Assembly: GCF_963855985.1 (NCBI RefSeq)
Contig: NC_087099.1
Span: forward strand, 14,724,001 to 14,788,000
DNA: 64,000 nt
Reading direction: 5' to 3'
Source: Ostrinia nubilalis
Lineage: Eukaryota; Arthropoda; Insecta; Lepidoptera; Crambidae
In this document: positions 22,001 through 32,459 of the stretch, one piece after another
Layout: every line of letters starts with the position of its first letter
Position numbering within the stretch: position 1 is the first letter of the stretch
Position numbers and translations under genes: made by a program
Notes under the pieces: generated by a model
Told to the model about the DNA's origin: nothing
Databases searched by the model: none
Seen by the model: the letters and a program-made list of their open reading frames with translations, nothing else

Positions 22001-25000
22001 ACTTATTTACTGGCCCATTTATTGTCCTGAAGCAGTGGTAGGGTTAATATTGGGACGTGTAAAAGTGCTTTTTTAAAGTCTATTTACAGAAATAAATTAG
22101 TTTTATGAGTTTTTTATGAGTTTTATGATGACAATAAAGATGATGAGAGTAATTTAGTTAACATATGAAGTTCATACCAGCCATGGTTCCCTGCGACAGA
22201 AGATAAATACTGGAGACCATCATCACGACGATGGTTCGGCGATCTATCGGCACACATTCACTTAGAAGAGTCATTGCCAGTGAGTACTGCCCTGCGATCC
22301 TAGAAAGGATAAAAAACAATTAGAGGAACAATATCGATATTGTATAGTTATATCCACTGCTAATATACCTAAAAAACTAAGCGTCCCGTTGAAACTTTCA
22401 GAGCGCCCTAGTTACGAGGGGTCTAATGCCCGTTTTCACCATCAATCCCTAATTTTTAAGTGACCCCTATTGTAAAACTTATCAAGAATTTTGTTTTCAT
22501 AGGGGTCACTAAAAATTACGGATTGATGGTGAAAATGGGCATAATGCCCGTTTTCACCATCAGTTCCCAACTTTTAAGTGACCCCTATGGTGACACATAA
22601 CAGGAATTTTGTTTTCAAAGGAGTCACTTAAAAATTAGGGATTGATGGTGAAAACAGGCATAAGTCTAGCAAAGTTTACAGCTCCTCATTTCTTTGCCCT
22701 TATATTGAACGTGTGAACGGTGTCTATTTAAAAGCTACACCACTTACATCAAAGAAGCAATAAACTGCAACACCAGCAGCATCACCCAGTCCACCGACAA
22801 GCTGGATACCATGTTGATTGCTGCTCCCAAGAGCAATGACAAGATGAGGGTGCGTCTCCGGCCGTGCTGGTCCGCCCAGTAGCCCCATACGATGGCACCC
22901 AGTATGGCCCCTATAATATTTACCATAGGATTAATTGGTCATGGATTACAAATTGTGAACATAAAAGGCACATTAAGGCGGTTATCACACTGCGTCGCGC
23001 TCCGCCGCGGAGCGCGTGATTTCATATAAAAAAACCCGCGCGCGGATGCGTTGTCAGTGTGTTGTGTGCCGCGCGTGTTTTCTATACAAACTGAGGTACT
23101 TGCATACAATGATTAAATCTGTCGTCCCGCGCTCCGCGGCGGAGCGCGGCGCAGTGTGATAACCGCCTAAATACTTTTAACAACGAATTTTAGACGACTC
23201 TAGAGATGGAGGTAGACCTACACAAATCTATATTTGATGGTCCCAATATCGTGGAGGGAATACCTTTTACAAAAAAATAAATAATTATAGGGTATTTTCA
23301 GGATCTCTACACGTGAACAAGACTGTGTTCCGTTCCATTTAAAAAATAATAGAGTGCCCGGTTTTTGGTAAACAAAGCAGAGACACCTAAGTACTCTCAA
23401 ACAAACAAGTACATAGGCTTTTTAAAAAGCACTTTTACACGTCCCAGTATTAACCCTACCACTGCTTCAGGACATTAAATGGGCCAGTGCTGAAAAGAAG
23501 CGCAAGAAACTCAGTCACTATAGTCAGCCTCTTTTTTAAGGGTTTACAGACTTTAAAATACACATAACGTAGTGGCACCAATGACCGACAAGAACCAATG
23601 ACCGACACTTTATTTTTTGATTCAATAAAATAAGAGTATAAAATCGATTTCTTATTATGTCAACACTGTACCATAGAAAGCACACTTTTGACTGCCTCCC
23701 ATTGACATTTAAGCAAAATCCGCCAATTTATTTTGATAATGGCAGTATAACAACTGATTGCGGCTGGAGTACCGGTGAAAATAACAGCATTTCTTAGTAA
23801 AATCCCTAAGGAAGCGAGTACATTTTTTGTTAATTACACTACTGTATTGTAACTTATTTGAATTTTATCTTTTTCACGGGTTACTTTAAGAACTATAGAA
23901 TCCATTTTTGTTATAACGAATTTAAAATGTTATTTTGATATTAGTAAAATGTTGGTGTCGATCACTGGTTTTCACAAACTGACTTTTCCAATAATCGACA
24001 CGTGTCGATAGTAATTTTTTGGAACATTTTTCATTTGACAACCGAATATAGTTCTTATGACTTTGCGCATTTAGTAGATATTTGAAGTAAACTATTCATA
24101 GTCGAGCTACCAGTAATCGACAAGTGTCGATTATTGGGGAATAATATATGTCGATGATTGGTTCGAGAAAAAATTATTCTCCCGAGCAGTTAGAAAAAGC
24201 TGTAGAAGCTGTTAAAATTGCGAAAAGATTGCAGTTGCTGCTAAACGTTTCGGAGTACCTAGGTAGGATTACGCTCCATGATAAAATTTCGGGAAAAACA
24301 ACAATGGGTTACACTATATTATACAGGGTGGAAACGATAAGTGATCTCACTCCATTATTTCTTAACTATACAAGATATCCAAAAACTGATTACTGATCCT
24401 GAAAGTGCTTTACGAGCTCTATCTAACGGTACCAATAATAGGTTACCAAATAAACTGGATCTATCCGAAAATTCAATGTTTCCGGCTTCCATACATTTAG
24501 TAAAACCACATAATATTAAAAACTATTCAAGATATCCAAAAACTGGTTACTGATCCTGAAAGTGCTTCACGAGCTCTATCCAACGGTACCAATAATAGGT
24601 TACAAAATAAACTTGATCTATCCGAAAATTCAATGTTACCAGCTTCCATACATTTAGTACTGCCAGTCATAGCACTCATGTCTTGATAATATTATAGTAA
24701 GTAAAGCCTAAAACCAATGTTTTCTAAATAAGAATGCAATTTGGAGTTCAATTTAAGTGTTTATTATTGAATAAAAAAAAATTAACACTTCTAATATTGT
24801 GTGGCTTGCATACATTTAGTATGAAGCCTGAAAACATTGAATTTTCGGATAGATCCAGTTAATTCTGTAACCTATTACTGATACCGTTTGAAAGAGCTCG
24901 TGAAGCACTTTCAGGATCAATAACCAGTTTTTCGATATCTTGTATAGATAGTTTAGAAATAATCGAGTGAGATCACTTTTCGTTTCCACCCTGTATAATG

Positions 25001-28000
25001 GGGCCGAGCACAGTTTTAACTAAAATCGGGACTAAGTATTCCCACCTCTCGTTCCCACCACTGCAACTCCTGTGTAGCCAGGATCTACGGCTTGACCGTC
25101 ACAAAAACCCAACCAATGAAGGTCAAGTTTGTCCCGGGGGAAAGTTAAACTGTCATTGGACCCGCAACAAAATTATTCAGAAGAACATAGGAGGAGTTCG
25201 AAATTAAGGTTCGACTTCCCTCCATTGCAAAGCGGATGACAGGTGACAAACAAAGGTTTAAAACCTTTAAGAAAAGATTATGCACCACGGAAAATAAATA
25301 TCAATTAAGGGGGCTTATCTTATGAGCAATTAGCAACTACCTGCCAATAATATTTTTCACAAAATCGCTTAAAAGTACGGAAATTTTTCCTTGTCGCGAC
25401 AAGATCGGTGTAATAAATTGCGGAAACAGATGTAGGTAAGTATGTTGTATTGAATTAAGCATTAAATTACGTTCATGTTTCCAAAGATCACACTCCCACA
25501 AGATAATATGATGGGCAGACTGCTCATGACTGACATCATTAGTGGAACACTCGCAAAAAGGAGACGGAACTAGTTTGAATTAGTGAAGTTTATGTTTAAA
25601 GTTGCCATGCCCCGTGAGGAACTGCGACGAGCAATGGTCGATTTCTAACCATCGCCTAGTTAGACGTTCGCGTACATTCGGGAAGAAATTATATAAGTGA
25701 CGCCCTTTGACTGACGTATTCCATCTTTTTTGCCATTCATTAAGTAGGTAATTCCTCTTCAACGACTTCTCGAGAATCAAATAATCGGCTTATTTTAGAA
25801 CGATCGCGGCTATTTAAGAAATCGGAGGTTAGGTATATTTTCCCTTGATGCGAAGTAGGGTAATTGCGCCGGTTTTCCGTCCAGCTCCTGTTTTCGTCCA
25901 TTTGACCGACTTGCCACAAACAAATACGGAAAATTAGAATACAAACCTAACTTTCCGTGCAAGTTTGGACTTGTTACAATCTATAATATCTAAGTAACAG
26001 TTCTGCCTGCATGAAAATGTAATTTGACAAGTAATAACTCCAAAAAAATCTACGGAAGTTGCTGCTGCACACAGGTGAATGGAAAGCGTCGTCAAGTTAG
26101 AAAAAAAACGTGCAGGTCGGGAATTTTCATGGTATGTTTAATTACTGTTTTAGCTACTTTACGTAATGTTTCTTGTACGTATGTCTAATTATTAGCATAA
26201 TAAACACTATTTTAAGGGTTTATTAAAGTTTTTGTATCGAAATCTTAGATAATTAAGTGGACTAATATTAGCATAACAATTTTGCAAGATTTTGGTTTTC
26301 GTCCACGTGGACGGAAACCCTGACACCTAGTTAATATTTTTAATAATCATTTTACTTCAATGAACCTACAAAATACAATGTTTTTTCTTCCAATATGATC
26401 TTTATTGCTATTACATTAAACATTTTAGTTTACGTCCACTTTTTAAGAGTAATAAACCCATAAAAACCGTTAAAAAGATGTGGACGAAAACAAAAAACAG
26501 CTTTAAACGTTGTTATGTTTTCGTCCATGACGTCATGAGCAAGCACTGGGGTAGACGAAAACCAAAATTAGCTATTCCTGTAGATTAGTTTTCGTCCATT
26601 TATCCTTCGACCTATTGCAATATTTTCCTAAATTTAGGTAAGAAACTTATTTAAATCTTTTTGATATCATTTGAAAGCTAACAAAATTACCTTTCAAATG
26701 ATATACCACAATCCATAGTTACTGTATTGTAGAATTGGTTTTAAGTTAATAATTCAACAGCACCCTTTTTTCTACACAGTGGTCGAAAACTAGCGTAAAC
26801 TAGGACGAAAACTGATTTTTTTGGACGAAAACTAGTGAAATCGCCTCTTTTGCATAAAATATTTTTTATAAAAAAACCCGTGGTATTTACTTATTGTCAT
26901 ATAATATTAACGTAAAGTAGACTATATAAGGACTAAAATGACATATGATACATATGAGTAAGGGTATTTTAAGATATTCATTTCGCATCACAAAGTTGGC
27001 AACTCCGATAATTGGACGAAAACTAGCGCACTTACCCTACATAGCCGCACGCTTCTGTACCTCTAAGTCGACCGGCAGTACACCAGCCAGGACTGGCAGA
27101 GCTTCCGTCCTAAACCTGGTCGAGTACTTGCCAAAAAAGGAGATCGTCGATAACTGGGTGTCGGTAAGTGGCAGCTGTCGATGACGGGGTGTTGACTACT
27201 GGAGATTCGGTGTCGATGATTGGAGATTTATATGCTTTTTCATTTTTTGGGATTTTTTTCTAGTCCGTGTATAGTTAATAAAAATAATACATCCTATTCT
27301 TATCTCAAGAATATACCTTATCATGCTCAATCGTTACTTTTGGTTTAAAGATGACTAAATGACCTTTAATCTTAATAAGAAGCCCAATATCTCCTTAAAG
27401 TGTCGATCATTGGTGCCACTACGCGTAGTGGCACCAATGACCGACAAGAACCAATGACCGACACTTTATTTTTTGATTCAATAAAATAAGAGTATAAAAT
27501 CGATTTCTTATTATGTCAACACTGTACCATAGAAAGCACACTTTTGACTGCCTCCCATTGACATTTAAGCAAAATCCGCCAATTTATTTTGATAATGGCA
27601 GTATAACAACTGATTGCGGCTGGAGTACCGGTGAAAATAACAGCATTTCTTAGTAAAATCCCTAAGGAAGCGAGTACATTTTTTGTTAATTACACTACTG
27701 TATTGTAACTTATTTGAATTTTATCTTTTTCACGGGTTACTTTAAGAACTATAGAATCCATTTTTGTTATAACGAATTTAAAATGTTATTTTGATATTAG
27801 TAAAATGTTGGTGTCGATCACTGGTTTTCACAAACTGACTTTTCCAATAATCGACACGTGTCGATAGTAATTTTTTGGAACATTTTTCATTTGACAACCG
27901 AATATAGTTCTTATGACTTTGCGCATTTAGTAGATATTTGAAGTAAACTATTCATAGTCGAGCTACCAGTAATCGACAAGTGTCGATTATTGGGGAATAA

Positions 28001-31000
28001 TATATGTCGATGATTGGTTCGAGAAAAAATTATTCTCCCGAGCAGTTAGAAAAAGCTGTAGAAGCTGTTAAAATTGCGAAAAGATTGCAGTTGCTGCTAA
28101 ACGTTTCGGAGTACCTAGGTAGGATTACGCTCCATGATAAAATTTCGGGAAAAACAACAATGGGTTACACTATATTATACAGGGTGGAAACGATAAGTGA
28201 TCTCACTCCATTATTTCTTAACTATACAAGATATCCAAAAACTGATTACTGATCCTGAAAGTGCTTTACGAGCTCTATCTAACGGTACCAATAATAGGTT
28301 ACCAAATAAACTGGATCTATCCGAAAATTCAATGTTTCCGGCTTCCATACATTTAGTAAAACCACATAATATTAAAAACTATTCAAGATATCCAAAAACT
28401 GGTTACTGATCCTGAAAGTGCTTCACGAGCTCTATCCAACGGTACCAATAATAGGTTACAAAATAAACTTGATCTATCCGAAAATTCAATGTTACCAGCT
28501 TCCATACATTTAGTACTGCCAGTCATAGCACTCATGTCTTGATAATATTATAGTAAGTAAAGCCTAAAACCAATGTTTTCTAAATAAGAATGCAATTTGG
28601 AGTTCAATTTAAGTGTTTATTATTGAATAAAAAAAAATTAACACTTCTAATATTGTGTGGCTTGCATACATTTAGTATGAAGCCTGAAAACATTGAATTT
28701 TCGGATAGATCCAGTTAATTCTGTAACCTATTACTGATACCGTTTGAAAGAGCTCGTGAAGCACTTTCAGGATCAATAACCAGTTTTTCGATATCTTGTA
28801 TAGATAGTTTAGAAATAATCGAGTGAGATCACTTTTCGTTTCCACCCTGTATAATGGGGCCGAGCACAGTTTTAACTAAAATCGGGACTAAGTATTCCCA
28901 CCTCTCGTTCCCACCACTGCAACTCCTGTGTAGCCAGGATCTACGGCTTGACCGTCACAAAAACCCAACCAATGAAGGTCAAGTTTGTCCCGGGGGAAAG
29001 TTAAACTGTCATTGGACCCGCAACAAAATTATTCAGAAGAACATAGGAGGAGTTCGAAATTAAGGTTCGACTTCCCTCCATTGCAAAGCGGATGACAGGT
29101 GACAAACAAAGGTTTAAAACCTTTAAGAAAAGATTATGCACCACGGAAAATAAATATCAATTAAGGGGGCTTATCTTATGAGCAATTAGCAACTACCTGC
29201 CAATAATATTTTTCACAAAATCGCTTAAAAGTACGGAAATTTTTCCTTGTCGCGACAAGATCGGTGTAATAAATTGCGGAAACAGATGTAGGTAAGTATG
29301 TTGTATTGAATTAAGCATTAAATTACGTTCATGTTTCCAAAGATCACACTCCCACAAGATAATATGATGGGCAGACTGCTCATGACTGACATCATTAGTG
29401 GAACACTCGCAAAAAGGAGACGGAACTAGTTTGAATTAGTGAAGTTTATGTTTAAAGTTGCCATGCCCCGTGAGGAACTGCGACGAGCAATGGTCGATTT
29501 CTAACCATCGCCTAGTTAGACGTTCGCGTACATTCGGGAAGAAATTATATAAGTGACGCCCTTTGACTGACGTATTCCATCTTTTTTGCCATTCATTAAG
29601 TAGGTAATTCCTCTTCAACGACTTCTCGAGAATCAAATAATCGGCTTATTTTAGAACGATCGCGGCTATTTAAGAAATCGGAGGTTAGGTATATTTTCCC
29701 TTGATGCGAAGTAGGGTAATTGCGCCGGTTTTCCGTCCAGCTCCTGTTTTCGTCCATTTGACCGACTTGCCACAAACAAATACGGAAAATTAGAATACAA
29801 ACCTAACTTTCCGTGCAAGTTTGGACTTGTTACAATCTATAATATCTAAGTAACAGTTCTGCCTGCATGAAAATGTAATTTGACAAGTAATAACTCCAAA
29901 AAAATCTACGGAAGTTGCTGCTGCACACAGGTGAATGGAAAGCGTCGTCAAGTTAGAAAAAAAACGTGCAGGTCGGGAATTTTCATGGTATGTTTAATTA
30001 CTGTTTTAGCTACTTTACGTAATGTTTCTTGTACGTATGTCTAATTATTAGCATAATAAACACTATTTTAAGGGTTTATTAAAGTTTTTGTATCGAAATC
30101 TTAGATAATTAAGTGGACTAATATTAGCATAACAATTTTGCAAGATTTTGGTTTTCGTCCACGTGGACGGAAACCCTGACACCTAGTTAATATTTTTAAT
30201 AATCATTTTACTTCAATGAACCTACAAAATACAATGTTTTTTCTTCCAATATGATCTTTATTGCTATTACATTAAACATTTTAGTTTACGTCCACTTTTT
30301 AAGAGTAATAAACCCATAAAAACCGTTAAAAAGATGTGGACGAAAACAAAAAACAGCTTTAAACGTTGTTATGTTTTCGTCCATGACGTCATGAGCAAGC
30401 ACTGGGGTAGACGAAAACCAAAATTAGCTATTCCTGTAGATTAGTTTTCGTCCATTTATCCTTCGACCTATTGCAATATTTTCCTAAATTTAGGTAAGAA
30501 ACTTATTTAAATCTTTTTGATATCATTTGAAAGCTAACAAAATTACCTTTCAAATGATATACCACAATCCATAGTTACTGTATTGTAGAATTGGTTTTAA
30601 GTTAATAATTCAACAGCACCCTTTTTTCTACACAGTGGTCGAAAACTAGCGTAAACTAGGACGAAAACTGATTTTTTTGGACGAAAACTAGTGAAATCGC
30701 CTCTTTTGCATAAAATATTTTTTATAAAAAAACCCGTGGTATTTACTTATTGTCATATAATATTAACGTAAAGTAGACTATATAAGGACTAAAATGACAT
30801 ATGATACATATGAGTAAGGGTATTTTAAGATATTCATTTCGCATCACAAAGTTGGCAACTCCGATAATTGGACGAAAACTAGCGCACTTACCCTACATAG
30901 CCGCACGCTTCTGTACCTCTAAGTCGACCGGCAGTACACCAGCCAGGACTGGCAGAGCTTCCGTCCTAAACCTGGTCGAGTACTTGCCAAAAAAGGAGAT

Positions 31001-32081
31001 CGTCGATAACTGGGTGTCGGTAAGTGGCAGCTGTCGATGACGGGGTGTTGACTACTGGAGATTCGGTGTCGATGATTGGAGATTTATATGCTTTTTCATT
31101 TTTTGGGATTTTTTTCTAGTCCGTGTATAGTTAATAAAAATAATACATCCTATTCTTATCTCAAGAATATACCTTATCATGCTCAATCGTTACTTTTGGT
31201 TTAAAGATGACTAAATGACCTTTAATCTTAATAAGAAGCCCAATATCTCCTTAAAGTGTCGATCATTGGTGCCACTACGCTAGTTATAAATATTTATGCG
31301 AGTTAGGCAGTACACGCACCAACAATAGGCCCAGCCACCAGCATGCCCTGCTGAGCGCTAGTGGTCTGAAGGTCGCAGGCGCTGACGGGCGCAATGATGG
31401 TGCTGCTGAAGAAGATACACGCTAACGATATTATCGCCACTCCAGCCAGGCATGTTAACATGTAGCTGTATGCGCCGAATCCTAAAAAGAAAGAAAGAAA
31501 AGAAAGAAAAAAAAAACATTTATTTGGTACCAAAAAATAAAAACAACAAGTGCCGACCGCCGCCGCGCCGCTATAAATAAGTGACAAATAGATCCCCACT
31601 CTGAAGTTTGACCACTATGTATTTAATAAGGTTGGGATTTGACTTGTTAGTGGTAGAGCTTGTTCGATAGAGACACTTTTCCAAAGAATTTAATCATACT
31701 CGCATACAAAATAAAAATTTCATAAAAAATATTGACAGATTTTTTTAAAACACTTAGGCTGAGTTGCACCACCTAACTTTGACCGTATCTATAACGATAC
31801 CGGTGTTTTTTGTATGGAGTTTGAAGTTAAAGTAAGATAGTGCAACCCAGCCTTAGATATCCTAAATCCAGCCATTTAATTTGAGTTTGACTACTAACTT
31901 TACTCTGAATTTATCTGTAATTATGTAGGCTAACCTCTGGAAATCATTGAGGGAGACCTATAATTAATTGGACGTACTGTAGCTGAAATGGTGATGAATG
32001 TATTTTAAATATCCTACCTGTTTTACTGAGGGCTTCTTCAAATGTAACTTTTTCGGCATCCCCAATTTTGTCATCTTGCAT
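18329..32081 (-). CDS. SV2/SVOP-like major facilitator transporter, paralogue 1 (11 exons)
   Basis: Membrane transporter of the major facilitator superfamily, SV2-like insect group; substrate unknown. Exons: 32018-32081, 31320-31481, 22748-22910, 22178-22299, 21690-21928, 21201-21336, 20706-20824, 20075-20167, 19276-19466, 18631-18758, 18329-18429. All are GT-AG and in phase; 505 residues. Start MQDDKIGDAEKVTFEEALSK. The loop after TM2 has WGYWADQHGRRRT, the MFS motif A (D and RR present). GQYSLAMTLLSECVP and ESPKFVYSKGREQKALQIL are typical of SV2/sugar-porter proteins before the central loop. The second half has NLLFLLDQLAFKVWLPTIAN, a short cysteine-bearing extracytoplasmic loop, and GRRNLAMAITAVCGTSGVLV. 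It lacks the long luminal domain of vertebrate SV2. Intron 2 (8.4 kb) is mostly transposon. The paralogue at 46,705-53,772 shares all ten intron positions, nearly exactly. Confidence 0.9.
18822..19075 (+). repeat. Common lepidopteran interspersed repeat with (CAGA)n tract
   Basis: Starts CTAGCTTTCCGCCCGCGGCT, includes TTTCATCAAAATCGG, and ends with nine CAGA units followed by CGCATTTATAATATTAGT. This arrangement is recognisable as a widespread lepidopteran retroposon (RTE- or SINE-like 3' end). It lies in intron 9 of the transporter. Confidence 0.75.
19495..19725 (+). mobile_element. 5'-truncated RTE-type LINE tail in transporter intron 8
   Basis: The plus strand reads GRRARGRAPTRWSDAVRKTV, then HTAYDRSLWKDTI, then a stop, which is the last part of an RTE-type ORF2. 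A short 3' UTR with a (GAA)n tail follows. Insertion is antisense to the host gene. Confidence 0.75.
19730..19815 (+). repeat. tRNA-derived SINE fragment
   Basis: Contains a good polymerase III A box (TAGCGCAGTGG) and B box (GGTTCAATTCC) at tRNA-like spacing. It directly follows the RTE tail, in transporter intron 8. It does not fold as a complete tRNA, so a SINE head is the better reading. Confidence 0.5.
20199..20265. repeat. Near-perfect stem-loop in transporter intron 7
   Basis: Arms TAAGCAACAGTGTTAGCCAC (20199-20218) and its complement (20246-20265) with one G-U type change, plus a smaller inner stem ATGTGG/CCACAT. The whole hairpin is 67 nt, 31 bases upstream (coding strand) of the exon 8 acceptor. 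It could be a tiny foldback repeat or a small-RNA precursor. Confidence 0.6.
20455..20545 (-). mobile_element. LINE 3' UTR fragment (same family as the element at 37.9-43.2 kb)
   Basis: The reverse complement shares CTTCTTCTCAGCACTTGCCA, then AATGT and TCTCGAAGCGCTGG, with the 3' UTR of the full LINE (about 42,985-43,045). Only this 3' part is present, in intron 7 of the transporter. Confidence 0.7.
21995..22140 (+). mobile_element. LINE 3' UTR fragment in transporter intron 4
   Basis: Contains GGCCCATTTATTGTCCTGAA, then GCAGTGGTAGGGTTAATATT, and GACGTGTAAAAGTGC, repeated in the opposite orientation at 23,405-23,545. It ends in an A/T-rich GATGA-type tail. Confidence 0.6.
22425..22661. mobile_element. 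Two tandem copies of a palindromic MITE in transporter intron 3
   Basis: Each copy (22425-22542, 22544-22661; 118 bp) starts ATGCCCGTTTTCACCATCA and ends with the near-complement, with AAGTGACCCCTA/TAGGGGTCACT inside. One A separates the copies. They differ at several positions, so they are not a very recent duplication. Confidence 0.8.
22977..23167. mobile_element. PIF/Harbinger-like MITE in transporter intron 2
   Basis: A 191-bp element, ends GGCGGTTATCACACTGCG and its complement, flanked by TAA on both sides (22974-22976, 23168-23170), the 3-bp duplication typical of PIF/Harbinger elements. The subterminal parts carry a very GC-rich palindrome, CGCTCCGCCGCGGAGCG. Confidence 0.75.
23405..23545 (-). 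mobile_element. LINE 3' UTR fragment in transporter intron 2
   Basis: Reverse-strand copy combining the block seen at 21,995-22,080 with CTTCTTTTCAGCACTGGCC and GACTGAGTTTCTTGCGC from the LINE 3' UTR family. Confidence 0.6.
24148..24310 (+). pseudogene. Pipsqueak-type helix-turn-helix remnant, copy 1
   Basis: SRKNYSPEQLEKAVEAVK is a clear psq-type DNA-binding start, as found at the N-terminus of pogo-group transposases. After VKIAKR the frame slips by one base: AAKRFGVPR continues in another frame to a TAG. A second shift restores TLHDKISGKT. Two frameshifts make it non-coding. An identical copy is at 28,004-28,166. Confidence 0.65.
24324..24993. mobile_element. TA-flanked inverted-repeat element nested in the 3.85-kb copy 1
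   Basis: Ends CAGGGTGGAAACGATAAGTG and CTTTTCGTTTCCACCCTG with TA flanks. Inside, a block of about 160 bp (TATCCAAAAACTG to CATACATTTAGTA) is present twice in direct and once in inverted orientation. An identical copy lies at 28,180-28,849. Confidence 0.75.
25025..25200 (-). repeat. Interspersed repeat, reverse-strand copy
   Basis: Reverse complement of 9,820-9,990, from CGGGACTAAGTATTCCCACC to TTCTTCTG-complement at the other end. An identical copy is at 28,881-29,056. Confidence 0.6.
25230..25790 (-). pseudogene. LINE ORF2 C-terminal (RNase H tail) fragment, copy 1
   Basis: The minus strand reads LNEWQKRWNTSVKGRHLYNF, then FPNVRERLTRRWL and SQFLTGHGNFKHKLH, then a stop, then in the same frame FKLVPSPFCEC and AHHIILWECDLW. 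The order (RNase H end, then a CxC...H...C tail) matches R1-type non-LTR ORF2 proteins. It is broken by an internal stop. An identical copy is at 29,086-29,646. Confidence 0.65.
25858..27037. mobile_element. Nested TA-flanked element with TTTTCGTCCA repeats, copy 1
   Basis: Ends GGGTAATTGCGCCGGTTTTC and GAAAACTAGCGCACTTACCC, flanked by TA (25856-25857, 27038-27039); 1,180 bp. The motif TTTTCGTCCA or its complement occurs about a dozen times, clustered near both ends. No coding frame. Identical copy at 29,714-30,893. Confidence 0.65.
27428..31275. mobile_element. 3.85-kb TIR element, copy 2 (tandem)
   Basis: Offset from copy 1 by exactly 3,856 bp and identical in every stretch I compared, including all five open frames. 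It starts GTGGCACCAATGACCGACA after CGTA and ends CATTGGTGCCAC before TACG. The junction between copies is TACGCGTA. It ends 44 bp from exon 2 of the transporter. Confidence 0.8.
31754..31855. mobile_element. Short MITE in transporter intron 1, copy 1
   Basis: Ends AGGCTGAGTTGCACCACC and the near-complement of AGGCTGGGTTGCACTATC, with CTAACTTTGACC against a TTAAAGTAAG block. Same family at 48,932-49,079. Confidence 0.7.
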
Positions 32082-32344
32082 ACTGATTAACTGATTATTT
32101 TAACTTTAAGAGACACAAAACAAAATACACAACACATTCACTATTAAATTAGTAGCAGTTTTTAAATAATTTGCTATCGCTGTTGTTCTTAATTGGACGC
32201 TCTTATAAACTTTATGAGTAGTCTAGACAAATACACCGATTAATATGCATAATTATTTTATCAAGCGTAGTTACTTTGATGCTGAGTAGTTACTTGTCAT
32301 TGGCTTTTTAATCAGCTTTCAATGGTCTGACACGTGCCTTCTAA

Positions 32345-32430
32345 TGCTATTGTGGTTAAAGTGGTCTTACAGAGTTACCTACTCTCTCTACCTGATGACA
32401 GGTTCGATTTCCAGCACGTCACCTAAAAAT
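32345..32430 (+). repeat. tRNA-derived SINE remnant upstream of transporter 1
   Basis: Shows a B box (GGTTCGATTTCC) with an A-box-like TGGTTAAAGTGGTC upstream, spaced as in a tRNA. It does not form a full cloverleaf. Confidence 0.4.
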
Positions 32431-32459
32431 AACTAATTATGTAGTTATTCCTAGTTATG

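Larger units (their letters stand above)
23572..27419. mobile_element. 3.85-kb TIR element, copy 1 (pogo/Tigger-like by TA duplication and psq remnant)
   Basis: Ends GTGGCACCAATGACCGACA and TGTCGATCATTGGTGCCAC, flanked by TA (23570-23571, 27420-27421). Both subterminal regions carry many copies of a GTCGAT(C/T)A(T/C)TGG-type motif, probably transposase sites. At 24,148-24,310 (plus) is a decayed pipsqueak-type helix-turn-helix: NYSPEQLEKAVEAVK, then a frameshift into AAKRFGVPR, then LHDKISGKT. No DDE catalytic region is visible. The rest is filler from other elements: a TA-flanked MITE (24,324-24,993), a reverse-strand interspersed repeat, a LINE RNase H tail and a nested GGGTAA-ended element (25,858-27,037). 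Lies in transporter intron 2, immediately beside an identical second copy. Confidence 0.75.

Noticed and set aside
26945..27184. 79-codon plus-strand frame, duplicated at 30,801
   Set aside because: Spans the end of one nested element and the end of the outer TIR element; composition and context are non-coding.
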